Assembly (NCBI RefSeq): GCF_000612805.1
Contig: NZ_HG964403.1
Span: forward strand, 744,001 to 808,000
Reading direction: 5' to 3'
Length of the DNA stretch: 64,000 nucleotides
Source: Bacillus ndiopicus
GTDB taxonomy: Bacteria > Bacillota > Bacilli > Bacillales_A > Planococcaceae
The first letter of the stretch is position 1; the number at the start of each line of letters is the position of its first letter. Below, piece by piece: positions 18,954 to 28,656 of this stretch. The position numbers were made by a program, and so were the translations under genes. The notes under the pieces are model-generated. The model was not told the DNA's origin, searched no databases, and saw nothing but the letters and a program-made list of their open reading frames with translations.

Positions 18954-20882
18954 ATGAAGTGGATTTCACTGCTTTCCAAGAAGCGATTGAAATTAATTAT
19001 TTATGCCTTTTTCTTATATGGACTGGCGATTATTGCTCGGTTAGTATATGTACAAATTATTCAACACGAGCATTTAACGGAGCTAGCGAAGGCAAACTGG
19101 GATCGAGAAATACCTTTTGTAACAGAGCGTGGGAATATTGTTGATCGGGAAAATGAGATTATCGTCACGAATAAATTAGCACCGACACTTTATTTTATCC
19201 CAAAGCAAAGTGACGATATAGCACTAGCTGCTAGGCAACTGGCACCTATTTTAAAAGCGGATGAAGCGGAGCTACTTAAAAAAATGCAAAAGCATGCTTA
19301 CTTAGTGAAGCTTGCGCCAGAAGGTAAAAATATTACTGAGGAGCAGGTTGAAGCGATACAAGCTTTGCGCATTAAAGGTGTTTATAGTGGAGTAGACTAT
19401 ATCCGGCATTATCCATACGGCTCCTTATTATCAAGATTTTTAGGTTTCACTGGTTATGATAACCAAGGTTTAGCTGGTGTTGAATATGAATATAATAAAA
19501 TACTTACTGGCAATAATGCTGCAATTCGTTTATTTACAGATGCTAAAAACATTGAAATGGCACATGTCGATGATGAATGGAAAGAGGGCGAAGCAGGTGC
19601 GACTGTTCAACTTACCATTGATTTAACGATACAGCAAGTAATGGAAAGAGAATTAGCTCAGGCAATGCAACGCTATGATGCGGATCAGGCAATTGGTATC
19701 GCAATGAATCCGAACACCGGTGAAATTTTAGCCCTGTCTTCCTTCCCAACATATGACCCAACAAATTTTAAAAATGTTGATTCAACAATTTATAATCGTA
19801 ATTTGCCAGTCTTTATGACATATGAGCCTGGTTCAACATTTAAAATTATTACGTTAAGCGCCGCTTTAGAAGAAGGTGTTGTTAACCTTGAACATGATCA
19901 TTTTTATGACCCAGGTTTTACAATGGTTGAAGGTGCGCGTTTACGTTGTTGGAAACGTGAAGGACATAAAGATGAAACGTTTTTAGAGGTTGTTGAAAAC
20001 TCTTGTAACCCGGGCTTTATTGAGCTAGGACAGCGTGTTGGTTCACAAAAATTGCTACGATATATTAAAGATTTTGGCTTTGGACAAAAAACTGGCTCGA
20101 ATATAGCTGGTGAGGCAAGTGGTATTTTATTCTCAGAAAAGGCATTTGGACCTGTTGAGCATGCGACAACATCATTTGGGCAAGGGATTTCTGTGACACC
20201 AATTCAACAAATGCAGGCAGTTGCAGCCGCAATTAATGGCGGTACTTTGTATACACCATATGTTGTTTCACGTATTGTCGCAGACGATGGAGAAGTTGTT
20301 GTAGAGAATAAGCCAGAAGCAAAACGTCAAGTAATTAGCGAACAAACATCTGCGCAAGTACGTCATGCATTAGAGTCAGTTGTTGCAAAAGGTTCTGGTA
20401 AACAAGCATTTCGTGAAGGATTGCGCATAGGTGGAAAAACAGGAACAGCACAAAAGGTAGAAAATGGACGATATAAAGATGGCGATTATATAGTATCATT
20501 TATAGGCTTTGCACCAGCAGATAAGCCAGAAATTATCGTTTATGTAGCAATTGATAATCCTAAAAATCATTTACAATTCGGTGGACTTATTGCAGCGCCT
20601 ATTGTTGGGCAAATTATAGAAGATGTTGCACCGATTGTTGGCATTGAAAAATCGCAAGAACAAATTGAGAAAGTAACTGTTTGGACAGATCCTATTATGG
20701 TAGAGGTAGCTGATTTTGTCGGGCAAACTGTCGATGAAGTAGTTCAGCAACACTATCCATTGACAATTGAATGGCATGGTGAAGGAACGATTGTCTCTGA
20801 ACAAATGCCTGCTGCGGGTAGTAAACTCATGCAGCAAGGGACATTGCATTTATATTTAACAGAAAAAAAACATGAAGATTGA
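18954..20882 (+). CDS. spoVD: Stage V sporulation protein D (class B PBP)
   Basis: 642-residue class B penicillin-binding protein for spore cortex synthesis in the mother cell. N-terminal anchor at about residues 9-31, GNIVDRENEIIVTN dimerisation motif, catalytic SxxK in PGSTFK near residue 292, SCN in ENSCNPGF, KTG in GGKTGTAQ, and a single C-terminal PASTA domain (from about residue 578), the pattern of SpoVD as opposed to PbpB. GGAG is eight bases before ATG 18954. A SigE-like promoter sits in the 74-base gap after pbpB, so it can be expressed apart from the vegetative operon. Confidence 0.93.
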   Translation: MKWISLLSKKRLKLIIYAFFLYGLAIIARLVYVQIIQHEHLTELAKANWDREIPFVTERGNIVDRENEIIVTNKLAPTLYFIPKQSDDIALAARQLAPILKADEAELLKKMQKHAYLVKLAPEGKNITEEQVEAIQALRIKGVYSGVDYIRHYPYGSLLSRFLGFTGYDNQGLAGVEYEYNKILTGNNAAIRLFTDAKNIEMAHVDDEWKEGEAGATVQLTIDLTIQQVMERELAQAMQRYDADQAIGIAMNPNTGEILALSSFPTYDPTNFKNVDSTIYNRNLPVFMTYEPGSTFKIITLSAALEEGVVNLEHDHFYDPGFTMVEGARLRCWKREGHKDETFLEVVENSCNPGFIELGQRVGSQKLLRYIKDFGFGQKTGSNIAGEASGILFSEKAFGPVEHATTSFGQGISVTPIQQMQAVAAAINGGTLYTPYVVSRIVADDGEVVVENKPEAKRQVISEQTSAQVRHALESVVAKGSGKQAFREGLRIGGKTGTAQKVENGRYKDGDYIVSFIGFAPADKPEIIVYVAIDNPKNHLQFGGLIAAPIVGQIIEDVAPIVGIEKSQEQIEKVTVWTDPIMVEVADFVGQTVDEVVQQHYPLTIEWHGEGTIVSEQMPAAGSKLMQQGTLHLYLTEKKHED

Positions 20883-20903
20883 TGAATTTAAAGGAGATTT
20901 AAC

Positions 20904-21878
20904 ATGAAACTTGCAACAACATTGACCATCTTAGTAATAGCATTCGTAGTAACTGTTATTTTAGCACCTATTGCTATTCCAATATTAAGACGATTAAAAT
21001 TTGGTCAAAGCATTCGCGAAGAAGGTCCAAAATCCCATATGAAAAAAGCGGGTACACCAACGATGGGTGGTATTATTTTCCTGTTGGCAATTATTGCTAC
21101 TACATTGGTTACAGGAAATATGTTTAACTTATTTACGACGCATACAGTAGTGCTGTTACTTGTATTAGTTGGCTTTGGTGTTATTGGCTTTCTAGATGAT
21201 GGAATTAAAGTTATTTTCAAGCGTAATTTAGGTTTGACATCATTACAAAAGTTAATTGGTCAAATTATTATTTCTATCGCAGCGTTTATGCTATTACGAT
21301 TAGGGACATTTGATACAGTTGTTGAAATTCCATTCACAGACTTCTCAATTGATTTTGGTTTATTTTATATAGCCTTTTTAATATTTTGGCTTGTAGGCTT
21401 CTCAAATGCAGTGAATTTAACTGATGGTTTAGATGGTCTTGTTGCTGGAACAGCTTCAATTGCCTTTGCAGCCTTCGGAGTTATTGCTTTATTTAATGAG
21501 CAGGCTGATATAGCCTTAGTTGCATTCGCAATTACAGGAGCATTGTTAGGGTTTTTAGTTTTCAATATCAATCCAGCAAAGGTATTTATGGGGGATACAG
21601 GCTCACTTGCGCTTGGTGGGGCTCTTGCAATGTTTTCAATTTTAGTGAAGGCAGAGCTTTTACTTTTGTTAATTGGTTTAGTATTCGTAATTGAAACATC
21701 ATCTGTTATTTTGCAAGTAGGTAGCTTTAAATTACGTAAAAAACGTATCTTTAAAATGAGTCCTATTCATCACCATTTTGAATTATCTGGATGGTCAGAA
21801 TGGAAGATTGTATTAGTATTTTGGTCTACAGGATTAGTTGTTGCATTAATCGCAGTAATGATGGAGGCGTTATTATGA
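20904..21878 (+). CDS. mraY: Phospho-N-acetylmuramoyl-pentapeptide-transferase
   Basis: 324-residue polytopic membrane enzyme making lipid I from UDP-MurNAc-pentapeptide and undecaprenyl phosphate. About ten membrane segments are seen. Signature blocks: the KKAGTPTMGG loop, GFLDDGIKV (aspartate pair near residue 98), NLTDGLDGLVAG, FMGDTGSLALGG and the HHHFE histidine cluster near residue 290. AAAGGAGAT precedes ATG 20904. The murD start lies in its stop codon (ATGA). Confidence 0.97.
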   Translation: MKLATTLTILVIAFVVTVILAPIAIPILRRLKFGQSIREEGPKSHMKKAGTPTMGGIIFLLAIIATTLVTGNMFNLFTTHTVVLLLVLVGFGVIGFLDDGIKVIFKRNLGLTSLQKLIGQIIISIAAFMLLRLGTFDTVVEIPFTDFSIDFGLFYIAFLIFWLVGFSNAVNLTDGLDGLVAGTASIAFAAFGVIALFNEQADIALVAFAITGALLGFLVFNINPAKVFMGDTGSLALGGALAMFSILVKAELLLLLIGLVFVIETSSVILQVGSFKLRKKRIFKMSPIHHHFELSGWSEWKIVLVFWSTGLVVALIAVMMEALL

Positions 21879-23227
21879 TTCAATACACAGGATTGCAATA
21901 TAAAAAAGTGCTTGTATTAGGCCTTGCAAAAAGTGGCGTTGCTGCTGCCGAGCTGTTACATGAACTTGGCGCATTTGTCACAGTAAACGATGCGAGGCCA
22001 TTTGATGCAAATCCAGAGGCACAAAGCCTTTTAGCAAAGGGGATTACAGTAATTTGTGGACGCCATCCAGAAGATTTACTTGATGAAGGTTTTGAATTAA
22101 TTGTGAAAAATCCAGGTATTCCATACAGTAACCCAATTGTAGCTGATGCAATTAATCGACAATTACCAGTCATTACAGAAATGGAACTTGCATATTTAGT
22201 AAGTGAGGCACCTTTTATTGGAATTACAGGGTCCAATGGCAAAACTACAACGACGACATTATTATTCAAAATACTTGAGCATGGACAGAAGCAGCCATTA
22301 ATTGCTGGTAATATCGGAACAGTCGCATGTAGCGTTGCTGCTGAGGCAACGAAGGAGCAAGTATTGGTAACTGAGCTTTCCAGTTTTCAATTAATGGGGA
22401 CACGCACATTTAAACCGCGTATTGCTATTTTAACGAACATTTATGAAGCGCATTTAGATTATCATAGCTCGTTTGAGGAATATGCAGATGCAAAATTTGC
22501 TGTAACACGCAACCAAGATCAGCAAGATTATTTTATTTACAATGCTGATCAACCGCTCGTACAGCAATATGCAACGAAGTCGAAAGCACAAAAGATCCCT
22601 TTTACGACAACTGGAAAGACAGCCGAAGGGATTAGTGCCGATGCGGTGGCTATTTATTGGAAAGGTGAGCATTTATTAGATCGCTCTAGCATCGTGCTAC
22701 CTGGTGAGCATAACTTACAAAATATTTTATGTGCTGTAGCTGCTGCTTTGTTAATGGAATGCTCAGTTGATGCCATTAAGGATATTTTAGCTACATTTAC
22801 AGGAGTGAAGCATCGCACACAGTTTGTCCGCAATTGGAAAGGTGTGCAGATTTATAATGATTCAAAAGCGACGAATTGCCTTGCTACGAAAAGTGCACTT
22901 GCAGCATTTACACAACCGATTGTCCTGCTAGCTGGTGGCTTAGATCGTGGGCATTCTTTTGAAGAATTGCGTGAAGTGATGGGGAATGTAAAGGCGGTTG
23001 TTGCATTTGGAGAAACAGGAGCACGTTTTATCGATTTTGCGAAATCATGCGGAATTGAACAAACTATTGCTGCAACAAATGTAGAGGATGCGGTTATGTA
23101 CGCTGCCAAACTTGTTACAGCAGGAGACGTTATGTTACTGTCTCCAGCTTGTGCAAGCTGGGATCAATATGCTAGCTTTGAAATCCGTGGCGATTTATTT
23201 ATTGATGCTGTGATAAAACTAACTTAA
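21875..23227 (+). CDS. murD: UDP-N-acetylmuramoylalanine--D-glutamate ligase
   Basis: 450-residue Mur ligase adding D-glutamate to UDP-MurNAc-L-Ala. Domains in order: Rossmann-like UDP-binding (VLGLAKSGVAAAELL), ATP-binding central domain with P-loop GITGSNGKTTTT (about residues 112-123), and the C-terminal domain with DSKATN and LLSPACASWDQYASFE. The start at ATG 21875 overlaps the mraY stop by four bases and has GGAGG eight bases upstream; the longer frame into mraY is not real. Confidence 0.96.
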   Translation: MIQYTGLQYKKVLVLGLAKSGVAAAELLHELGAFVTVNDARPFDANPEAQSLLAKGITVICGRHPEDLLDEGFELIVKNPGIPYSNPIVADAINRQLPVITEMELAYLVSEAPFIGITGSNGKTTTTTLLFKILEHGQKQPLIAGNIGTVACSVAAEATKEQVLVTELSSFQLMGTRTFKPRIAILTNIYEAHLDYHSSFEEYADAKFAVTRNQDQQDYFIYNADQPLVQQYATKSKAQKIPFTTTGKTAEGISADAVAIYWKGEHLLDRSSIVLPGEHNLQNILCAVAAALLMECSVDAIKDILATFTGVKHRTQFVRNWKGVQIYNDSKATNCLATKSALAAFTQPIVLLAGGLDRGHSFEELREVMGNVKAVVAFGETGARFIDFAKSCGIEQTIAATNVEDAVMYAAKLVTAGDVMLLSPACASWDQYASFEIRGDLFIDAVIKLT

Positions 23228-23245
23228 AAAGTCCTAAAAGAAAGG

Positions 23246-24346
23246 ATGCCCTTACTGACGCACCATTATCAAAAGCTATTTGTTTTTTGTGCATTGATGT
23301 TAACGGTTATTGGAGTTGTGTTTGTATACTCTGCCAGTACTTATTGGAGCTCAGTTCATTATGAAGGACAAACGCCTTTTTATATAAGGCAAATTATTTA
23401 TTTTGTTATTGCATGTATTGTTTTTTTTGCCATTATAAAAGGTCCAGAGCTAACAGAAAAAAAGCTCTTAATGCTCTATTTGTTTTCTTTGGCACTGCTA
23501 ATTATCGTATTAATACCAGGCATTGGTATTTGGCGTAATGGCTCTCGTAGTTGGATAGGAATCGGTCCATTAACAATTCAACCAGCAGAGCTTGTAAAAA
23601 TTACGACATTATTGTATTTAAGTACTCGATTGGCGAAAGTTAAATCCTTTGAAAGGGTCGTTAAGTTAGAGCATTTTGTTATCGTATTTTTACCAGCTCT
23701 CTTGATTATGCTCCAGCCTGATTTTGGTTCTGTGTTTATTTTAGTCGTCACAGCCTTTATTTTGCTTTTTATCGCAAAGTATCCTATTAAACTATATATT
23801 TTTTTAATGTTTGCGGGTGTAGCAGGTTTAACAGGACTTATAATTTCTGCCCCATATCGCTTAAAGCGCATCCAGTCATTTTTGGATCCGTGGTCTGATT
23901 CGCTTGGAAGTGGCTTTCAGGCCGTACAATCTTTAATGGCTATTGGTCCAGCCGGATTATTTGGTCACGGATTTTTGCAAAGTCGTCAAAAGTATTTATA
24001 CTTACCGGAGCCGCAAAATGATTTTATTTTCTCTATTATATTAGAGGAGATGGGGTTTGTTGGCGGGTTAGTTTTATTAATTTTGTTTGCTATTTTATTT
24101 TATAGTGGCTATGCGCTATCAATTAGAGCATATAGCTTGGAGCAATTTTACATGATTAGTGCTTTAACGACGATGCTTGTTTTACAAACATCTTTAAACA
24201 TAGGAGTAGTTATTGGCTTGCTGCCCGTAACGGGGGTAACTTTACCGTTTATTAGCTACGGCGGAACTTCACTTATCGTCATTTGGTTAACGGTTGCTCT
24301 TATAATTAAAATAACGAATACAACAGGAAGGAGGAGTAAAAATTGA
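23246..24346 (+). CDS. spoVE: FtsW/RodA/SpoVE family peptidoglycan polymerase (SpoVE position)
   Basis: 366-residue SEDS family membrane protein with about ten membrane segments. Family blocks: GSRSWIGIG-LTIQPAEL (about residues 93-112), DPWSDSLGSGFQ, the LPEPQNDFIFSIILEEMGF loop and PVTGVTLPFISYGG at the end. It polymerises glycan strands with a partner class B PBP. Position after murD is that of spoVE, and SpoVD upstream is the expected partner; a vegetative FtsW role cannot be excluded. Start uncertain: ATG 23246 abuts the AAAGGA site, whereas in-frame CTG 23255 has ideal spacing. murG and murB, which follow here in Bacillus subtilis, are absent. Confidence 0.85.
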   Translation: MPLLTHHYQKLFVFCALMLTVIGVVFVYSASTYWSSVHYEGQTPFYIRQIIYFVIACIVFFAIIKGPELTEKKLLMLYLFSLALLIIVLIPGIGIWRNGSRSWIGIGPLTIQPAELVKITTLLYLSTRLAKVKSFERVVKLEHFVIVFLPALLIMLQPDFGSVFILVVTAFILLFIAKYPIKLYIFLMFAGVAGLTGLIISAPYRLKRIQSFLDPWSDSLGSGFQAVQSLMAIGPAGLFGHGFLQSRQKYLYLPEPQNDFIFSIILEEMGFVGGLVLLILFAILFYSGYALSIRAYSLEQFYMISALTTMLVLQTSLNIGVVIGLLPVTGVTLPFISYGGTSLIVIWLTVALIIKITNTTGRRSKN

Positions 24347-25164
24347 AAAAAGTAATTGATATAGAAGAGCGCATACCTACACTCCGAGCGAAGCGCAGGC
24401 GTCGCTCGAATATTAAATTTATCTTATTAACAACAATTTTCGGTGTAATATTATTTTTACTCCTTTATTTCCAATCACCTTATAGTGATATTAAAACGAT
24501 TGACGTGACTGGAGGAAGCATTGGAGATGCTACATTTTATCAAGAGCAATCAGGATTGAATGTAGGAGAATCAATGTGGGGATTCAAAGAAGAGGATATT
24601 GAGGCGCGTATATTGCAGCAAGATTGGGTCAAGGCTGCCACCGTAAAGCGTAAATGGCTAACGACTGTTTCAATTCAAATTGAAGAATGGAGCAAGGTAG
24701 CTTATATAGCAAAGGACAATAATTTTTATCCGATGCTAGAAAACGGCGTAATTTTACCGTTACAGGATCAACTAGTACCAATTGACGCACCAATTTTCCT
24801 TGAATTTGATAATGAAAAAGTACGGAAACGCTTATTGAAGGAGCTGGCAAAGCTTAATAAAGAAGTGCTAGCGATGATTTCGCAAATAAAGGCGACTCCA
24901 ACAAGTACAGACCCTTACGCTGTGACATTATTTATGAATGATGGCTATGAAGTACGTGCGGAAATAACAACATTTGCTAGTAAGCTTAATCACTATCCAT
25001 CATTTGTAGCATGGATTGAAAAGACAGAAGGCTATGAAAAAGGCATTATTGATATCGAAGTAGGAGAATACTACCGCTCTTATTTGAAAGAATATAAACA
25101 AGTAGAGGAAGCAGAGGACGGGCAACAAGGAGTGGAGCAAAATGAAGAACAATCAGAGGAATAA
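24343..25164 (+). CDS. divIB: Cell division protein DivIB/FtsQ
   Basis: 273-residue bitopic division protein: basic cytoplasmic N-terminus (RAKRRRRSN), one membrane segment (about residues 27-44), an extracellular POTRA domain (DIKTIDVTG...LNVGESMWG) and an FtsQ/DivIB beta domain, with an acidic glutamate- and glutamine-rich tail. It stabilises FtsL-DivIC and controls septal synthesis. Start is TTG at 24343 with GGAAGGAGGAG just upstream, overlapping the spoVE stop. The next gene starts 23 bases before its end. Confidence 0.92.
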   Translation: MKKVIDIEERIPTLRAKRRRRSNIKFILLTTIFGVILFLLLYFQSPYSDIKTIDVTGGSIGDATFYQEQSGLNVGESMWGFKEEDIEARILQQDWVKAATVKRKWLTTVSIQIEEWSKVAYIAKDNNFYPMLENGVILPLQDQLVPIDAPIFLEFDNEKVRKRLLKELAKLNKEVLAMISQIKATPTSTDPYAVTLFMNDGYEVRAEITTFASKLNHYPSFVAWIEKTEGYEKGIIDIEVGEYYRSYLKEYKQVEEAEDGQQGVEQNEEQSEE

Positions 25165-25870
25165 CAGACCATCCTTGTTTCAACGTAAATATTTTATTAT
25201 GCTTATCGTCTCTATTATGATCGGTTTTATCATCGGTATTTCTTATAATTTGACGAAGGATAATAAAAAACTAAGCTCACGTTCGCCGATTTATTTGCAA
25301 CAACAGGAAACATACCGTGAGGAACTAATTACACAACAAGAGCGTAATAAAGAGTTGGCGGACGAGCTTAATCATTTACAGCAAACAATTCGCAAATATG
25401 AAAAAGAGCTAACTTCAAATGCAGAACAACATGAGGATTTAGTAGCTGAGGCTGAACGTTTACGCCTTTTACTCGGCGATATTGCAGGTCAGGGACAAGG
25501 TATTCGTCTAACGTTAGCAGACGGTGAATATGATCCGAATTCAACGAATCCGAATGACTATATTGTACATGAAAGCCATATTTTTAAAGTGCTGACAGAG
25601 CTAAAAATTGCAGGTGCAGAGGCGATTACAATTAATGGCCAACGCCTCAAAACAAATTCCTATATAAGTTGTAACGGTCCAGTTATTACAATTGATGGAA
25701 AACAATCGCCGGCACCATTTGTGATTGAGGCTATTGGAGAACCAGATACACTAGTTTCATCTTTGGAAATTCCAGGAGGAGTTTTTGATCAACTATTAAA
25801 TGAGCGTATCAATGTTACTTTTGAAAAAAGCAATTTAATTTCTATGCCTTCCAATACGGCAGAAAGTTGA
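25142..25870 (+). CDS. ylxW: DUF881 family protein (YlxW-like)
   Basis: 242-residue protein with one N-terminal membrane segment (FIMLIVSIMIGFIIGISYNL), a coiled coil (about residues 50-105) and the DUF881 domain. Function unknown; the family always sits between divIB and sbp or ftsA in this order in Bacillales. AAGGAGTGGAG precedes ATG 25142, so the 23-base overlap with divIB looks genuine. It is a paralogue of the next gene. Confidence 0.87.
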   Translation: MKNNQRNNRPSLFQRKYFIMLIVSIMIGFIIGISYNLTKDNKKLSSRSPIYLQQQETYREELITQQERNKELADELNHLQQTIRKYEKELTSNAEQHEDLVAEAERLRLLLGDIAGQGQGIRLTLADGEYDPNSTNPNDYIVHESHIFKVLTELKIAGAEAITINGQRLKTNSYISCNGPVITIDGKQSPAPFVIEAIGEPDTLVSSLEIPGGVFDQLLNERINVTFEKSNLISMPSNTAES

Positions 25871-25883
25871 GGGGGGAGGATAG

Positions 25884-26603
25884 ATGAAAAATAATAAAAA
25901 TCTGCATATTACACTTATTTCTCTAATCATCGGCTTTATGCTCGCTGTGCAGTATAATACGATGCAAAATCCGCAAGAGCGAGATACGCGAGATATTTGG
26001 GAAATTCGGCAAGCACTATCTGAGGAGAAAAAGCGGCATTCCGAATTATTAACAAGTATTCAATCGTTAAATGAAGTTGTTAGTAAGTATGAGGATGCTG
26101 AATCAAGTAATCCAGAGCTCGTATTACAGGAAACAATTACTGATTTACATCGTCAAATAGGTTTATTGCCTGTCACTGGTCCAGGTTTAACATTAACGAT
26201 TAAGCCTGCTCAAGAATTAATTGAGTATGGCTATAAGATAGAAGCAATATCACCAGAGCTATTATTTCGTTTAGTCAATGATATATACCGCAATGGTGGT
26301 CAATATGTTGAAATTGGTGGACAACGTCTGCTGCACACTTCAGCTATTCGAGATATTAATAGTGTGACTACAATTAATAGCGTACCGATAAGTAAAGCAG
26401 ATGTAGAAATTAAAATTATTATGCCATCTGAAGAACTAGCGCAAAAATTATATAATTATTTACTTTCCTCTTCATTAATGGACGAGTTTTACATTGATAA
26501 TTTAGAGCTCGTCGTCAATGATGTAGAAAGCTCTATTGAAATTAAAAATACAGCAACTCAAATAACAAGCAGCTATTTGAGTGAGGCAAATAAAGGGGAT
26601 TAG
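25884..26603 (+). CDS. ylxX: DUF881 family protein (YlxX-like)
   Basis: 239-residue second DUF881 protein with a hydrophobic N-terminus (LHITLISLIIGFMLAVQYN), a coiled coil (about 35-85) and the DUF881 core (TGPGLTLTIKPA ... GGQRLLHTSAIRDINS). Function unknown. GGGGGGAGGATAG precedes the ATG. Tandem duplication with ylxW is ancient, as identity is low. sbp follows after three bases. Confidence 0.87.
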   Translation: MKNNKNLHITLISLIIGFMLAVQYNTMQNPQERDTRDIWEIRQALSEEKKRHSELLTSIQSLNEVVSKYEDAESSNPELVLQETITDLHRQIGLLPVTGPGLTLTIKPAQELIEYGYKIEAISPELLFRLVNDIYRNGGQYVEIGGQRLLHTSAIRDINSVTTINSVPISKADVEIKIIMPSEELAQKLYNYLLSSSLMDEFYIDNLELVVNDVESSIEIKNTATQITSSYLSEANKGD

Positions 26604-26606
26604 AAT

Positions 26607-26969
26607 ATGTGGCTGCCACTTTTAGGACTGATTTTAGGTATTGCGCTAGGTCTATTAACGGATATTCAAATTCCAGCAGTATATGAAAATTATTTATCAA
26701 TTGCAGTATTAGCTGCGCTTGATACAATGTTTGGTGGTATACGTGCAAAATTGCAAGAAGTATATGATGATAAAGTATTTATCTCAGGATTTTTCTTTAA
26801 CATCGCACTTGCAGCAGGACTTGCCTTTTTAGGTGTCCATATTGGTGTCGATTTATATTTAGCGGCAATTTTTGCATTTGGCGTTCGACTATTTCAAAAT
26901 ATAGCAGTAATTCGACGTATTTTATTAACAAAGCTTGATGAAAGAAAAACAAAAAAGCAAGAAAAGTAA
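26607..26969 (+). CDS. sbp: Small basic family membrane protein Sbp (DUF1290)
   Basis: 120-residue protein with three to four membrane segments and the DUF1290 signature LLTDIQIPAVYENYLSIAVLAALD-(TM)FGGIRA. Function unknown; it is conserved just before ftsA in Bacillales. It ends with a lysine-rich tail. It closes the run of genes before a 353-base gap that leads to ftsA. Confidence 0.9.
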   Translation: MWLPLLGLILGIALGLLTDIQIPAVYENYLSIAVLAALDTMFGGIRAKLQEVYDDKVFISGFFFNIALAAGLAFLGVHIGVDLYLAAIFAFGVRLFQNIAVIRRILLTKLDERKTKKQEK

Positions 26970-27322
26970 TATTAATTACACCTCTGCTAATTTAAGTCTA
27001 GATTTTTTCAGACTAGTTAGAGGGAAAAATCAACCTAAAACCGTGACTACACATATCAACGGTTAACCGACCTGCGTCGTGCAATTTTCTTTTAAAAATC
27101 TGTAATAAACGCAGCAAGTCTATCTTCATTCAGTGAGTATTTAGTCACTTGTGAAACCAAATACTAAAAAATCATTCATCTAATCATTTAGAGAGATGGG
27201 AATATTGTACTGTATGAAGATGAAACTCATTAAAATTTCGTTACAAAAGCGAATAAGCTTAGACAACAGCGAAAAATTGCAATAGAATGAACATTAGGAG
27301 TATTAGAAGGAGGTGCAGCGAG
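26970..27322. other. Intergenic region upstream of ftsA
   Basis: No gene is seen. A short inverted repeat AGTCT/AGACT (about 26996-27017) follows sbp but lacks a T tract. The region must contain the ftsAZ promoters; no consensus SigA pair was found, and a GCGAAT at 27248-27253 is a weak SigH-like -10 candidate only. Confidence 0.5.
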
Positions 27323-28615
27323 TTGAGTCAACAAGATATTTATATTTCGCTGGATATTGGATCATCCTCTATTAAAGTGCTAATAGGTGAAATGAGTGAG
27401 CAACAATTACATGTAATTGGTGTCGGTCACGTAAAATCGACTGGAATTCGTAAAGGCGCCATTGTTGATATTGATGCAACAGTTCAATCAATAAAAAAAG
27501 CAGTTGAGCAAGCTGAAAGAATGACAGGCATTAAAATACACGATGTAATACTGGGAGTACCAGCAAATCAAACATTTTTACAACCGGTAAAAGGTGTTGT
27601 TGCTGTAAACAGTGAGAATCGTGAAATTGGCGATGATGATTTAGAGCGCGTCATCGAATCTGCCCAAGTTATGTCTATCCCACCAGAACGTGAGTTAGTT
27701 AACTTAATACCTAAGCAATTTATTGTGGATAATCTTGATGAAATTAAAGATCCGCGCGGTATGATTGGCATTCGTTTAGAAATGGATGCAACGATGATTA
27801 CGACTTCAAAAACTTTATTACATAACGTGTTACGTTGTGTAGAGCGAGCTGGTTTACAAATTCGAGAAATTTATTTACAGCCTTTAGCAGCAGGCTATTT
27901 TGCTCTGACAGAAGATGAAAAAAATCAAGGCACTGCTTATATCGATTTAGGCGGAGGGTCAACAACTATTGCTGTATTTGAAGAAGGCTTATTAAAGCAT
28001 ACAGGAGTTATCCCAGTAGGTGGAGAGCATATTACAAAAGATTTATCAATTGTTCTTAAAACACCAACTGAACAAGCCGAAAAAATAAAAAGACAATTTG
28101 GACATGCCTTTTATGATGATGCTTCAGATGACGAATTATTTGAAGTACCTGTTGTAGGAACGGATACAACAGACCAATATAATCAACGCTATATTGCTGA
28201 AATTATCGGTGTTCGTCTAGAAGAAATGTTTGAGCTTGTGCTGGATGAATTAGCACGTTTAGGTGTGCGTGATTTACCGGGAGGTATTGTGATTACTGGT
28301 GGAGTAGCACAGCTCGAGGGGCTTGCACAGCTTGCGCGGGAAGTGATGCAGACGCGTGTACGTGTATTTGTGCCAGATTATATCGGCGTACGTGATTCAG
28401 CGTTTACAACATCGGTAGGATTAATTAGTTATGCATATGCGGATGATAAATTCTACGGAAGAAGTTCTGTAACAGATGTATCACCATATATTGCCGCAAC
28501 GGCACAGTCGACTCCTACTAAAAAGCAATCTCAGCAAGTAGAATATACAGATAATAGTAATAAAGTAAGCGTTATTGATAGAGCGAAAAATATCTTTAAT
28601 AAGTTTTTTGAATAG
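27323..28615 (+). CDS. ftsA: Cell division protein FtsA
   Basis: 430-residue actin-like protein that tethers FtsZ to the membrane. Phosphate-1 SLDIGSSSIKVLIGE (residues 8-22), the SHS2 (1C) domain, phosphate-2 AYIDLGGGSTTIAVF and the adenosine motif GIVITGGVAQLEG are seen. The C-terminal amphipathic helix VIDRAKNIFNKFFE is the membrane anchor, after a polar linker. Start is TTG 27323 with AAGGAGGTG seven bases upstream; ATG 27287 would place that site within the gene. Confidence 0.96.
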   Translation: MSQQDIYISLDIGSSSIKVLIGEMSEQQLHVIGVGHVKSTGIRKGAIVDIDATVQSIKKAVEQAERMTGIKIHDVILGVPANQTFLQPVKGVVAVNSENREIGDDDLERVIESAQVMSIPPERELVNLIPKQFIVDNLDEIKDPRGMIGIRLEMDATMITTSKTLLHNVLRCVERAGLQIREIYLQPLAAGYFALTEDEKNQGTAYIDLGGGSTTIAVFEEGLLKHTGVIPVGGEHITKDLSIVLKTPTEQAEKIKRQFGHAFYDDASDDELFEVPVVGTDTTDQYNQRYIAEIIGVRLEEMFELVLDELARLGVRDLPGGIVITGGVAQLEGLAQLAREVMQTRVRVFVPDYIGVRDSAFTTSVGLISYAYADDKFYGRSSVTDVSPYIAATAQSTPTKKQSQQVEYTDNSNKVSVIDRAKNIFNKFFE

Positions 28616-28656
28616 TGAGCTTAGGATAAAAGTCGAGTGAAGTGGGAGGAGAAATA

